This document shows positions 9,055 to 17,440 of a stretch of DNA of 64,000 nt, one piece after another. Source of the DNA: Sulfurospirillum diekertiae (lineage in GTDB: Bacteria; Campylobacterota; Campylobacteria; Campylobacterales; Sulfurospirillaceae); the NCBI RefSeq assembly GCF_002309535.1, contig NZ_CP023275.1, forward strand, positions 2,728,001-2,792,000, read 5' to 3'. Made by a program: the position numbers and the translations under genes. Position 1 is the first letter of the stretch. Every line of letters begins with the position of its first letter. Below the pieces are notes generated by a model that worked only from the letters and a program-made list of their open reading frames with translations, was not told the DNA's origin and made no database searches.

Positions 9055-10305
9055 TTATTGCTCACTGATATGATGCCCTTTAGGCAACACTAAATTGAGT
9101 ACAATACCCACGATCGCACCTAAACCAATACCACTAAATGCAACGCCACCCATATCAACGACCATTCCACCAATGGCTAACACCAAAATCATAGAGACAA
9201 TGATCATATTGCGAGGGTCATTCATATCGACTTGCTCTCTCACCATCGTTCCCAAACCAATGGAAGCGATAATCCCAAAAAGAAGTAGCAAAATTCCGCC
9301 CATAACGGGGACTGGAATTGTGGCTAAAAGTCCTCCCAATTTACCTACAAAGGCTAAAAGAATCGCAAACAGTGCCGCCCACGTCATAATGGCAGGATTG
9401 AACGCTTTGGTAATCGTGACCGCACCAGTCACTTCAGAATAGGTTGTATTAGGAGGGCCACCGAGCATTGATGCCGCCGTTGTAGCAATCGCATCGCCTA
9501 AAAGTGTGGTTTTCAAACCTGGTTTTTTCAAATAATCGGTTTTGGTGACATTGCTGATGGTTAAAATACCACCGACATGCTCTACCGCTGGGGCAATGGC
9601 AATCGGTAAAATGTAAAGAATCGCTTCAAGATTCCACTCAGGAGTTACAAAATTTGGTATGGCAAACCATGCTGCTTTCGCCACTGAATCAAAACTGACA
9701 ATACCTAAAATTAACGAAACTGCGTACCCTGCAATAATACCACACAAAATAGGCAATAATTTCAGCACACCTTTCCCTAAAAGCGCTACCAAAAGCGTCA
9801 CGATCAACGCTGACATCGAAACCATCATCGCTTGATGAAGAGGAACCAACACCATCGCACCATCGCCCGTTTTTCCCATTGCCATATTGACGGCCACAGG
9901 CGAGAGAATCAACCCAATCGTCATAATAACAGGCCCTACCACGACAGCGGGAAAAATCTTATGCAAAAAGTCTGAGCCTTTAATGCGCACGAGGATACTT
10001 AAGAAAAAATAGAACAAGCCTGCCGCGGCAAGACCGCACAGCGTCCCTGCTAATCCCCATGTTTTAAGCCCATAAATAATCGGCGCTATAAATGAAAAGG
10101 ATGACGCCAAAAAGATGGGAGGAATCTGTTCACGTGTGGTCAGTTGAAACAAAAGCGTTCCAAGACCTGCGGTGAAGAGCGCAACATTGGGGTCTAACCC
10201 TGTCAAGATTGGCACTAAAACCAATGCGCCAAAAGCAACAAATAAGAACTGCAACCCAATAATGCTGTCCTTAAACCTAAAATTGTAGTCTGTTTTGTGT
10301 AACAT
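9055..10305 (-). CDS. uraA: uracil permease / nucleobase:cation symporter-2
   Basis: An inner-membrane H+-coupled nucleobase importer of the NCS2 family, about 416 residues with the expected 14 hydrophobic segments. Family features visible are AVEHVGG in the middle (the substrate-binding Glu region) and GGPPNTTYSEVTGAV, which with the N-terminal pattern favours uracil over xanthine. The ATG at 10305 is preceded by AGAGG; the in-frame TTG three bases upstream is a worse fit. Upstream lies the 0.45 kb repeat array, so its promoter must be within or near that array. Confidence 0.88.
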   Translation of the reverse strand: MLHKTDYNFRFKDSIIGLQFLFVAFGALVLVPILTGLDPNVALFTAGLGTLLFQLTTREQIPPIFLASSFSFIAPIIYGLKTWGLAGTLCGLAAAGLFYFFLSILVRIKGSDFLHKIFPAVVVGPVIMTIGLILSPVAVNMAMGKTGDGAMVLVPLHQAMMVSMSALIVTLLVALLGKGVLKLLPILCGIIAGYAVSLILGIVSFDSVAKAAWFAIPNFVTPEWNLEAILYILPIAIAPAVEHVGGILTISNVTKTDYLKKPGLKTTLLGDAIATTAASMLGGPPNTTYSEVTGAVTITKAFNPAIMTWAALFAILLAFVGKLGGLLATIPVPVMGGILLLLFGIIASIGLGTMVREQVDMNDPRNMIIVSMILVLAIGGMVVDMGGVAFSGIGLGAIVGIVLNLVLPKGHHISEQ

Positions 10306-10308
10306 CAA

Positions 10309-10763
10309 TACCTCTCTTTGATTCTATTTTTACACGCTTTTGGGGCAAAGCCCGAAAAGCTACGTTGCACTGGGCACTAAAGCTTGCCTCGTACGAGGCA
10401 GAACTTATCTCTTATCCTCTTTACATGTAAAACATTTCACTCACATTTTATCATCTCTACGTTTGGGGCAAAGCCCGAAAAGCTACGTTGCACTGGGCAC
10501 TAAAGCTTGCCTCGTACGAGGCAGAACTTATCTCTTATCCTCTTTACATGTAAAACATTTCACTCACATTTTATCATCTCTACGTTTGGGGCAAAGCCCG
10601 AAAAGCTACGCTGCACTGGGCACTAAAGCTTGCCTCGTACGAGGCAGAACTTATCTCTTATCCTCTTTACATGTAAAAAGTCATTCACACTCATTTGTAA
10701 CATCTCTATTTTTTGGGGAAAAGTCCGAGCAGAACGTATCTTCCAACCCTTTTACATGTAAAC
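10309..10763. repeat. 123-bp tandem array of a two-hairpin repeat element
   Basis: The gap between uraA and dxr is filled by three nearly identical 123-base units (the GGGGCAAAGCCC core begins at 10342, 10465 and 10588) plus a fourth decayed unit at about 10710-10763. Each unit holds hairpin 1 (GGGC-AAA-GCCC), a conserved linker starting AAAAGCTACGTTGCACT, hairpin 2 (GCCTCG-TA-CGAGGC), CAGAA and one TTACATGTAA palindrome. Differences between the three units are few (one T/C in the linker), so the expansion is recent. Period 123 is divisible by three, which keeps an accidental frame open. Confidence 0.93.
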
Positions 10764-11834
10764 CTAAAGGGCTAAGCAGTAACGCCTCACTTCGCGGTCG
10801 ATCTCAAAGACCTCATCCAAACTTTTAGGAATTGCATCTTCAAAGTGTCGATAGGCTTTAATCGTTCGCTCTGCTAGTTCTAAAATATTAATCTCTTGAT
10901 TAAAAAACTTCGCGATACCCACTTCATTGGCAGCATTGATGACAACACCACGTGTTGGGTTGGCAAGAACATCGTCTTTGATCTCCCAAATAGGATAACG
11001 TGCCGCCTCAATAGGGCGAAAAGAGAGAGAACCAATAGATGCTAAATCAAGGGAAGGTAAAATAGGCTCTTCCACTTCACCTACCAAAGCAAAGGCAATG
11101 GGAAGTTTCATATCCGCAACCGCTAAATGAGCTGTGGTGCTACCATCTTTAAAATTTACAAAGGCATGTATTAGGGATTTTGGTTCGATGATGGCATCGA
11201 GTCTATCAACACCAAAAAGCCATTTAGCTTCTAAAAGCTCAAAAAGCTTGTTGGTCATCGTCGCACTATCAATGGTTATCTTTGCGCCCATACTCCAATT
11301 GGGATGTTTAAGGGCGTCTTGAAAGGACATCGTTGAGAGTTTTTCAAGGGGAGTATCTCGAAAAGCACCCCCACTTGCCGTAATGGTCATACCACTTACG
11401 GGGCGTTTTCCTAAAAGATACCACAAACCAAAATGTTCACTGTCAATGGGGGTAATATGAGAGGTATCCAACAGATGCCCAGCAACCACGAGGGATTCTT
11501 TATTGGCAAGTGCCAAACGTTTTCCAAGTCGTAGTGCTTCGATGCTAGGAGCTAACCCCACAAATCCAACCAAAGCATTGACAACCAAATAACTCTGTGT
11601 TTTTTGTAAAAGCTCTAAAATACCCTCTTTACCAACAAATACATTGGTGTGATTGACTAAAGTACGATCTTTCGCGTCACTAATGGCGACATATTTTGGG
11701 TGGTGCTCTTTAATTTGTTCATTGAGAAGTGCAATATTTTTACCCGCAACAAGGGCTTCCACCGTAATACCAAAACGTTTGGCAATGATCAGCGCATTGA
11801 CGCCAATGGAGCCTGTTGATCCTAGGAGTACCAC
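10764..11834 (-). CDS. dxr: 1-deoxy-D-xylulose 5-phosphate reductoisomerase
   Basis: Catalyses the NADPH-dependent conversion of DXP to 2-C-methyl-D-erythritol 4-phosphate, first committed step of the non-mevalonate isoprenoid pathway. The 356 residues include the nucleotide-binding LLGSTGSIG at the N-terminus, LANKESLV, DSEHFG (metal-binding Asp/Glu region), ASGGAFRD, HPNWSMG and NAANEVGIA. The start is GTG placed directly after the TAA of cdsA, so the genes are coupled. The cdsA-dxr pairing is common in this phylum. The stop lies next to the decayed end of the repeat array. Confidence 0.96.
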   Translation of the reverse strand: MVLLGSTGSIGVNALIIAKRFGITVEALVAGKNIALLNEQIKEHHPKYVAISDAKDRTLVNHTNVFVGKEGILELLQKTQSYLVVNALVGFVGLAPSIEALRLGKRLALANKESLVVAGHLLDTSHITPIDSEHFGLWYLLGKRPVSGMTITASGGAFRDTPLEKLSTMSFQDALKHPNWSMGAKITIDSATMTNKLFELLEAKWLFGVDRLDAIIEPKSLIHAFVNFKDGSTTAHLAVADMKLPIAFALVGEVEEPILPSLDLASIGSLSFRPIEAARYPIWEIKDDVLANPTRGVVINAANEVGIAKFFNQEINILELAERTIKAYRHFEDAIPKSLDEVFEIDREVRRYCLAL

Positions 11835-12599
11835 TTACGCGAGCCCTCGAAGCAGGATGACCATGACCACGCCACCAAAAAGGTAACCATCAAGTCTGTC
11901 TAACATGCCACCATGTCCCGGAAAGAGCGTGCCACTATCTTTTAGCCCAGCCTCTCGTTTGAGATAACTCTCAAAAAGATCGCCAAATACAGATGCCACA
12001 GAGGTCACAAACGCAATGAAAGCTGAAAGCCACAATGGAATCAAAAACGTTCCATACAACGCACCTGCCACTGTCGCAATCACCACACCGCCGATGACAC
12101 CTTCGAGTGTTTTATTGGGCGAAGTTGGAGAAAAAGGTGTTTTACCAATGCTTTTACCCACGCAATACGCCCCCGTATCGGTAAGAGCTACAACGATCAC
12201 GAGCCATACCAAAACGGACATACCAAAATCGTGGTAAAGAGCGTAGAGAAACAGCATCGAAACCGAAGGGTATAAAAAAGGTGCAAGAAGTTTATAATTC
12301 ACATTTTTAGTGTAAGCCATAACAGCTAAAAATCCAATCAGTGCTAAATAGATCAAATCATCAGGATTGGGATAGACAAATGCCGCTAACCATAAAAGAA
12401 CCGCATACACATACAGTTTATTGTCTTTGACATCAAAAAGGTTCATTGCCTCATAAAAAGCGAGTAAATACATAGCACCAAGAATGAGCCATGTGAGGAG
12501 TGCGTTGTTTAAAAATGCGACCACTATAGCAAATGCGAGCATCACGAAGCCCGTGAAAACGCGCTGCTTATTTGATTCGTAGAGTGCTTTAAAGTTCAT
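11835..12599 (-). CDS. cdsA: phosphatidate cytidylyltransferase
   Basis: Makes CDP-diacylglycerol from phosphatidic acid and CTP at the inner membrane, the entry to phospholipid synthesis. About 254 residues, seven or eight helices, with the C-terminal signature containing SYLKREAGLKDSGTLFPGHGG and DRLDG, which holds the metal-binding acidic residues. I start at the ATG 12599 because the family begins shortly before an R-x-x-TG segment; an in-frame ATG at 12638 would add 13 residues and has no better ribosome site. Followed without gap by dxr. Confidence 0.94.
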   Translation of the reverse strand: MNFKALYESNKQRVFTGFVMLAFAIVVAFLNNALLTWLILGAMYLLAFYEAMNLFDVKDNKLYVYAVLLWLAAFVYPNPDDLIYLALIGFLAVMAYTKNVNYKLLAPFLYPSVSMLFLYALYHDFGMSVLVWLVIVVALTDTGAYCVGKSIGKTPFSPTSPNKTLEGVIGGVVIATVAGALYGTFLIPLWLSAFIAFVTSVASVFGDLFESYLKREAGLKDSGTLFPGHGGMLDRLDGYLFGGVVMVILLRGLA

Positions 12600-12656
12600 A
12601 GGGACTCTTTTAAGGATGTTGTCTAAAGAGGCAATCATAGCAAAGTCAAGGTGAGG

Positions 12657-12995
12657 CTAAGCTTTAACGTCTAAATGGCCATCGTGTACTGCAGGAACTT
12701 CCTCTTCTTCGGCTTTAGAATGCTCTTTCATCTCCTCATGTTGCTTCATTTGCTCTTCTGTAGCACCATTTTCTTCTTCACTTTTTTGGCGCTCATGCTC
12801 ATTTTCAGGATCAATTTTATAGGTCTCTTCGGCAGGCCTAACATCTTCCACAATCTCTTCTTTTTCATTTTGCATTGCTTCAGCAATCATGCTTTGCATT
12901 TGAACACTGTTTTGGTAGTCCATCTGTTTTGCTGCTTGTACCGTTACCATTTGGTTCGCATAAATGACATTTCCAATAGCACCAACACTTGCCAT
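12657..12995 (-). CDS. small acidic coiled-coil-type protein, unknown function
   Basis: A 112-residue protein with no signal peptide. The N-terminal third (Ala/Val/Met/Gln-rich, 'QMVTVQAAKQMDYQNSVQMQSM') looks helical; the rest is very rich in Glu and Lys and probably disordered or helical. It sits between the NFACT gene and cdsA. I recall a small coiled-coil gene in the same position in Campylobacter jejuni, which supports it being real and conserved. Ribosome site AGGAGG lies upstream of the ATG. No function can be assigned. Confidence 0.72.
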   Translation of the reverse strand: MASVGAIGNVIYANQMVTVQAAKQMDYQNSVQMQSMIAEAMQNEKEEIVEDVRPAEETYKIDPENEHERQKSEEENGATEEQMKQHEEMKEHSKAEEEEVPAVHDGHLDVKA

Positions 12996-13013
12996 AAAAG
13001 CCTCCTTATTTTT

Positions 13014-13271
13014 ACACGCTTCTTAGGCAAAGCCTCAAAAGCTACGTTGCACTAGGCACTAAAGCTTGGCTCTACGAGCCAGAATACTCCACTACTCTTT
13101 GTAAATTTTTAAGGTTTGATACTCTTCATAAGCAACGTTACTATTTTAACACGTTTCTTAGGCAAAGCCTCAAAAGCTACGTTGCACTAGGCACTAAAGC
13201 TTGGCTCTACGAGCCAGAATACTCCACTACTCTTTGTAAATTTTTAAGGTTTGATACTCTTCATAAGCAAC
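13014..13271. repeat. tandem duplication (period 135) of repeat element plus the 3' end of the NFACT gene
   Basis: Bases 13014-13136 and 13149-13271 are identical except for about one position in the left box. Each unit has the ACACG box, hairpin 1 (AGGC-AAA-GCCT), the AAAAGCTACGTTGCACT linker, hairpin 2 (TGGCTC-TAC-GAGCCA), CAGAA and then the last 45 bases of the NFACT coding sequence. The unit at 13092-13136 is therefore a detached copy of the gene's C-terminal codons. Confidence 0.93.
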
Positions 13272-14561
13272 ATTCGCTCCATCAAAGGGTTTGACGTTTT
13301 TACGTTTCGTATAATCGACCAAATAGCCACCTTTTTGAGCCATGCTAAACTCCACGCACAGTTTTGCGGCAAATATGAGAACAGATTCAGGAACGTTCTG
13401 TTTTTCAGTGCAAATAATCACATGAGAGGAAGGCATATCTTTTACATGTAACCATATATCGCTCTTTTTCGCTTCTTGTAAAAGTGCGATGTTTCCTTTT
13501 TCATTTTTACCAAGCAGTATGCGATAACCCTCTAACAAAAAAGTCTCATAAAGATTGCTCTCATCGCCTTTTTGCTTTGATTTGCGCTGTTTGGGTACTA
13601 AAATCTGTATCTCTTCAGGGTCATGCGCCGCGTTAATCACACCTACCATTCGCTCCAAGAAGAGTCGTTTCTCGTCTAAGTTCTCTTTTTGGCGATGCAC
13701 CGAGAGCGCTTTTTGGCGCAGTTTTTTTGACTTTTTAAAGAGCATATTCGCCGCCATTTGCGGTGTTTGTGCTTGGGGAAGGTTAATCGTCACTTCATTG
13801 CCTTCAAAATCCACCAGTGTCACCGCTTCTTGATACCCTTTGATCGTGTTGGTATGCAAATGTGCTAAAACCAAGGTTGCCTCTTTTTGTGCCTCGTCAC
13901 TTTTCACCATCAACTCTTCTTCATTCTCCAGGGCATCAATCGCCTGAACAAGCTTCGTGATCTTTTTTTCCACCTGCGCAATTTTCTGTTTTTTGATCTC
14001 TTCAAGCTTTACATGTAAACGTTTTTCATACGAGGCTTTCAGATACTCTTCGATACTTCCACCCAGCTCAAATGGCTTCTCTTTAAGCTCTTTAGGCGGT
14101 AATTTTTCCAGTATTTCACCCACCTTAACACTGCGAAAAGAGACACTGGCATCAATATGACGCATTGCCTCTAAAACCACCTCATTTTCATCTAAGATAA
14201 TCGCGTTGGTATTGCGCCCCGTGAACTCTAACTGTAACGTTGTACGCATCGCTTTATAACTCGAACTCGCCATCACCCCAATGCGCCAAATACGATTCCC
14301 CTCTTCCACTTCCATGCACTCAATCTTCGCATTTGAAAATCGCTTGGCAAGCAGAACATCAAAGGGTGCGGTGTAACGCTTAGCTTGTTTGAAATCCTCT
14401 TTAAAAAACATATACGAATCCCCACGCCCAAGGTCAATAAAAAGTGGTTCTCCCGCTTCAAAAATAATGCGTAAGACAGAGTCATCCACACGGTAAATCG
14501 AAGAAATTTTATGGTACTGCTTTAAATAGTCATTGATACAAACAAGTTCACTGTGTTTCAT
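13227..14561 (-). CDS. NFACT-family protein (RqcH/FbpA-like)
   Basis: NFACT proteins bind the 60S/50S-peptidyl-tRNA complex in ribosome-associated quality control; bacterial RqcH recruits tRNA-Ala to add C-terminal alanine tails. The ~444-residue protein has an N-terminal NFACT-N segment (with 'LEFTGRNTNAIILDENEVVLEAMR'-type core near residue 115-140, cited here by parts), a central coiled coil (about 180-310) and a C-terminal NFACT-R/DUF814 domain with SDIWLHVKDMPSSHVII. Older annotations call it fibronectin-binding protein. I start at ATG 14561, which is spaced 4-6 bases from AAGAGA. Two TTACATGTAA palindromes in the gene encode Leu-His-Val. The 3' end is duplicated downstream. Confidence 0.88.
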   Translation of the reverse strand: MKHSELVCINDYLKQYHKISSIYRVDDSVLRIIFEAGEPLFIDLGRGDSYMFFKEDFKQAKRYTAPFDVLLAKRFSNAKIECMEVEEGNRIWRIGVMASSSYKAMRTTLQLEFTGRNTNAIILDENEVVLEAMRHIDASVSFRSVKVGEILEKLPPKELKEKPFELGGSIEEYLKASYEKRLHVKLEEIKKQKIAQVEKKITKLVQAIDALENEEELMVKSDEAQKEATLVLAHLHTNTIKGYQEAVTLVDFEGNEVTINLPQAQTPQMAANMLFKKSKKLRQKALSVHRQKENLDEKRLFLERMVGVINAAHDPEEIQILVPKQRKSKQKGDESNLYETFLLEGYRILLGKNEKGNIALLQEAKKSDIWLHVKDMPSSHVIICTEKQNVPESVLIFAAKLCVEFSMAQKGGYLVDYTKRKNVKPFDGANVAYEEYQTLKIYKE

Positions 14562-14574
14562 ACATCTCTTTTTC

Positions 14575-14830
14575 ATTTTGATACGCTTTATAGGCAAAGC
14601 CTAAAAAGCTACGTTAGCCACTAAGGCACTAAAGCTTGCCTCTGCGAGGCAGAATGATGGTGTTCGTTTTCAAATGATCATACGGTTCTATAAGTAAAGC
14701 TCTAAAAACTACGTTAACACTGAGTTTCCTTCGGCAAGATGCCCGCGCACCTTTGGTGCTTTTGCCTCTGTGATTGTATTTATTTTGCCAATGGTACTGA
14801 ATCTTGCTTCTTATAAGGCAGAATTTTTCA
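14575..14830. repeat. two-hairpin repeat element, one intact and one decayed copy
   Basis: In the gap between glycerate kinase and NFACT, an intact copy at about 14578-14655 has the ATACGCTT box, hairpin 1 (TAGGC-AAA-GCCTA), the GCTACGTTAGCCACTAAGGC linker, hairpin 2 (GCCTC-TGC-GAGGC) and CAGAA. A decayed, longer copy runs from about 14685 (CTATAAGTAAAGC, ACTACGTTAACACT) to about 14825 (GGTACTGAATCTTGC ... AAGGCAGAAT). The decayed copy's end contains the stop codon of the glycerate kinase gene. Confidence 0.85.
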
Positions 14831-15956
14831 AGGCTTTGATCAGTCGAAAAATCTCTTTAGTACTCTGTTTTATCAGCTTCTGAGCGCGTTCTTTTTCCAT
14901 TGCCTCTTCCAAACTCATCGGGTAGCGCATCACGGAGAAAAGTGCATCCACACCCTCGTGTTCTTCAAGCTCATCGGCAATGCCGCCCCCTAAGGCAATG
15001 AGGGGCACATCTGCTTTTTGACAACGCTTTGAGACGCCACTGAGTACTTTGCCCATCAAAGATTGCCTATCAATGCGCCCTTCTCCCGTGATGACGAGCG
15101 TCGCATTTTTAAGGTGGTCATCAAAGCTGATCTGATCTAAAATAATCTCAATGCCTGAGCGAAGTTTGGCGGCCAAAAAGGCTTGCATACCGCCACCCAT
15201 ACCACCCGCAGCACCTGAACCTACGTGCATTGCCACATCTTTTCCCAGTGTAGCTTTCAGTATATCCGTAAACTGTTTCATTCCTGCGTCAAGGCGTTCG
15301 ATCATCGCCTCATCGGCCCCTTTTTGCGCGGCATACACATGCGCTGAACCACTGGGTCCATACATGACATTATCGACATCGCACGCAACAATAAATTCAC
15401 ATGCTTTAAGTTCAGGCAAGACATGGCTTTCATCCACATGATGCACACGCTCCAAAATAGCGCCACCCAACCCAAGTTCTTTGCCAGATTTATCCAAAAA
15501 GCGATACCCAAGTGCTTGAAGCATGCCAAGGGCGGCATCATTGGTCGCACTGCCACCAATGCCGACAATAAACTTCTGACACCCTCTCTCAATCGCATCT
15601 TTCACCATTTCACCCACACCAAACGTTGTGGTCACAAGCGGGTTACGTTTCTCTTTGGGCACAAGCGGGAGCCCTCCTGCTTGTGCCATCTCAATAACAG
15701 CCGTGATACCATCTTCCAAAATGCCATACTGCGCGCTGATAGGATTCATCAACGGATCATGCACGTTACATGTAAGGATTTTTCCTTTGACATTTTGCAT
15801 GATCGCGAAAAGCATTCCCTCACCACCATCGGCAATATAACAGACATGGACATCCGCTTCAGTGTAAACCTCTTTAATACCCTCTTCTATCCACGCTGAG
15901 AGTTCCTGAGAACTTGCACATCCCTTAAATGAATCAATTGCTAAAACCACTTTCAT
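14811..15956 (-). CDS. glycerate kinase
   Basis: Phosphorylates D-glycerate with ATP (GlxK/GarK type, usually giving 2-phosphoglycerate). The 381 residues open with VVLAIDSFKGCASSQE, the family's N-terminal motif, and include GDGGEGM-like ADGGEGM, GIGGSATNDAALGMLQALG and GEGRIDRQSLMGK. Length matches the family. The ATG overlaps the stop of ogt by four bases. The last residues (NSAL) and stop codon fall inside a decayed two-hairpin repeat, so the C-terminus may have been altered by the repeat. A TTACATGTAA palindrome encodes Thr-Cys-Asn near residue 62. Confidence 0.93.
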   Translation of the reverse strand: MKVVLAIDSFKGCASSQELSAWIEEGIKEVYTEADVHVCYIADGGEGMLFAIMQNVKGKILTCNVHDPLMNPISAQYGILEDGITAVIEMAQAGGLPLVPKEKRNPLVTTTFGVGEMVKDAIERGCQKFIVGIGGSATNDAALGMLQALGYRFLDKSGKELGLGGAILERVHHVDESHVLPELKACEFIVACDVDNVMYGPSGSAHVYAAQKGADEAMIERLDAGMKQFTDILKATLGKDVAMHVGSGAAGGMGGGMQAFLAAKLRSGIEIILDQISFDDHLKNATLVITGEGRIDRQSLMGKVLSGVSKRCQKADVPLIALGGGIADELEEHEGVDALFSVMRYPMSLEEAMEKERAQKLIKQSTKEIFRLIKALKNSAL

Positions 15957-16408
15957 CGATATTTCTGCTCTAATGCTAATAAATACTCTTTACGCCACAA
16001 TCCTCCACTATACCCACCAATACCGCCATCTTTGGCAATGACACGATGGCAGGGAATCACAATGGCAATTTTATTTTTTCCGTTGGCATTCGCAACCGCG
16101 CGCGTGGCTTTAGGATGCTTCAACAGTTCCGCTTCGAGACTGTATGAAATGGTCTCACCATAAGGTATGCCTTGAAGGACATGCCATACGCTTTCTTGAA
16201 AAGACGTTCCTTGAGGGTGCAATGGCACTTCAAACGTTTTGAGCTTGCCTGCAAAATAAGCCTCTAACTCGTGTTTGAGCTGTTCAATATGCTGATTAGA
16301 TCCTTCTAAAACGTCCCCATTCTCGTCAAAATCAAGCGCACAAATACCGCGCTCATCCGCAGTGATTAACAACATACCCACAGGCGAAGAAAAAGTGCAG
16401 TGTACCAT
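15953..16408 (-). CDS. ogt: methylated-DNA--protein-cysteine methyltransferase
   Basis: Suicide repair protein that removes alkyl groups from O6-alkylguanine. The active-site motif IPCHRVI is present (Cys near residue 119), followed by GGYSGGLWRKEYLLALE, and the preceding helix-turn-helix-type segment IPYGETISYS...HPKATRAVA is typical. 151 residues is the short, Ogt-like form without an Ada regulatory domain. Its ribosome site lies in the last codons of the upstream acetyltransferase gene, so GNAT-ogt-glycerate kinase form an operon. Confidence 0.95.
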   Translation of the reverse strand: MVHCTFSSPVGMLLITADERGICALDFDENGDVLEGSNQHIEQLKHELEAYFAGKLKTFEVPLHPQGTSFQESVWHVLQGIPYGETISYSLEAELLKHPKATRAVANANGKNKIAIVIPCHRVIAKDGGIGGYSGGLWRKEYLLALEQKYR

Positions 16409-16409
16409 G

Positions 16410-16862
16410 CTAGCTCCTTAGTACTTTGCGCATACAGACGCTGTTTTCCATCCCCACATAAGGTGCATAATTGGGAATGACCGCATACCCCATTTTGGTA
16501 TAAAGGGCAATTGCTTCGGGTTGACCCTTACCCGTTTCCAATTGAGCATACAAAAAACCACATTCTTCTGCCCACGCGTGCAACTCCAAAAGGAGTCTTG
16601 ATGATAGACCACGCCTACGATAGTTGGGCTGAACAAACATGCGCTTGATCTCAACCGTTGTATCATCAATCTTTTTAAAACATCCGCATGCAACAGGCAG
16701 ATTATCTTCATAACCGATTAATGCGGTTTCAATAGGATCTAGCACATTGTGTTTGTCATACAGCGCTTGCTCTTTACCATAACGCCTATTAAGCTCTAAA
16801 TCCAACGCATGCGTAAGAGCGCAAAAATCTTCATGCATGTTGGTTGTTTTACATGTAAACAT
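16410..16862 (-). CDS. GNAT-family N-acetyltransferase
   Basis: A 150-residue single-domain acetyltransferase using acetyl-CoA. Motif A is VQPNYRRRGLSSRLLLELHAWAEE (pattern Q/R-x-x-G/A) around residue 86-108, followed by LETGKGQPEAIALYTKMGY, which matches motif B of the family. Substrate unknown. The start codon overlaps a TTTACATGTAAA palindrome (codons 2-5 read Phe-Thr-Cys-Lys); AAGG is seven bases upstream of the ATG. A second ATG at codon 9 is possible but has no ribosome site. First gene of the leftward operon with ogt and glycerate kinase. Confidence 0.85.
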   Translation of the reverse strand: MFTCKTTNMHEDFCALTHALDLELNRRYGKEQALYDKHNVLDPIETALIGYEDNLPVACGCFKKIDDTTVEIKRMFVQPNYRRRGLSSRLLLELHAWAEECGFLYAQLETGKGQPEAIALYTKMGYAVIPNYAPYVGMENSVCMRKVLRS

Positions 16863-16966
16863 TGAAAAACCTTGGATGATTTCTTATTATTATACCCTCT
16901 TTGCATAATTTTTGAGCAACCCAGTGGTGACAAAACGTGGTATCATTTTCTATCAAGGAGTCACGT

Positions 16967-17368
16967 ATGGCACATCTTTTCACTTATGGATCACTTATGT
17001 TTGAAGACGTCTGGAATAGACTGATCAAAGGAAATTATCTCTCACAACAAGCAAGCTTGGCAGGCTATGCAAGACGTTCCGTCAAAGGAGATGAATACCC
17101 CGTTATTTTTAAAGCCAATGAACTGGTAGAAGGAGTCGTTTATTACGATATCAATGAAGAAGATATGGCTATTTTGGATGCCTTTGAGGGTGAATATTAT
17201 CAACGTACAGAAGTAGAACTTCTGGTAAAAAATGAGCCCATCCAAGCCTGTGTGTATGTTTTAAAAGAGAAGCACTTTGATATTATCGACCCTAAGCCTT
17301 GGAGTGAAGCACTTTTTGCAACCGAGGGTATCAAACGCTTTTTAGCACACTACAAAGGGTTTGCATAA
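16967..17368 (+). CDS. gamma-glutamylcyclotransferase-like (AIG2 family) protein
   Basis: About 133 residues with the AIG2/GGCT fold signature: LFTYGSLM at the N-terminus (substrate-binding loop), a central EGVVYYDINEEDMAILDAFEGEYYQRTEVEL containing the likely catalytic Glu, and the C-terminal YVL segment. Family members cyclise gamma-glutamyl amines or amino acids; the substrate here is unknown. The ATG at 16967 has AAGGAG seven bases upstream; a GTG 30 bases earlier is in frame but unsupported. Confidence 0.85.
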   Translation: MAHLFTYGSLMFEDVWNRLIKGNYLSQQASLAGYARRSVKGDEYPVIFKANELVEGVVYYDINEEDMAILDAFEGEYYQRTEVELLVKNEPIQACVYVLKEKHFDIIDPKPWSEALFATEGIKRFLAHYKGFA

Positions 17369-17406
17369 TTCACCCCCTTCATTACGAATTTTGAGTAAAA
17401 TTTTTG

Positions 17407-17412
17407 TACAAT
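17407..17412 (+). promoter_or_regulatory. -10 box of the Crp/Fnr regulator gene
   Basis: TACAAT preceded by T-rich sequence, 28 bases upstream of the ATG. A TTACATGTAA palindrome (17422-17431) lies between it and the start codon, covering the ribosome-binding region (AAAGG). Confidence 0.4.
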
Positions 17413-17440
17413 AAAGCATTCTTACATGTAAAGGTAAATA

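Noticed and set aside
10335-10763. Regular array as a CRISPR locus
   Set aside because: The units are contiguous 123-base tandem repeats with no unique spacers and no cas genes nearby.
10340-10828. Plus-strand open frame of 162 codons with 41-residue repeats
   Set aside because: It is read through the 123-base repeat array, has no ribosome site and runs antisense into dxr; the frame stays open only because the period is divisible by three.
12675-13055. Plus-strand 126-codon hydrophobic frame
   Set aside because: It is the complement of the small acidic protein gene and the repeat; Glu/Lys codons read backward give Phe/Leu, producing false hydrophobicity.
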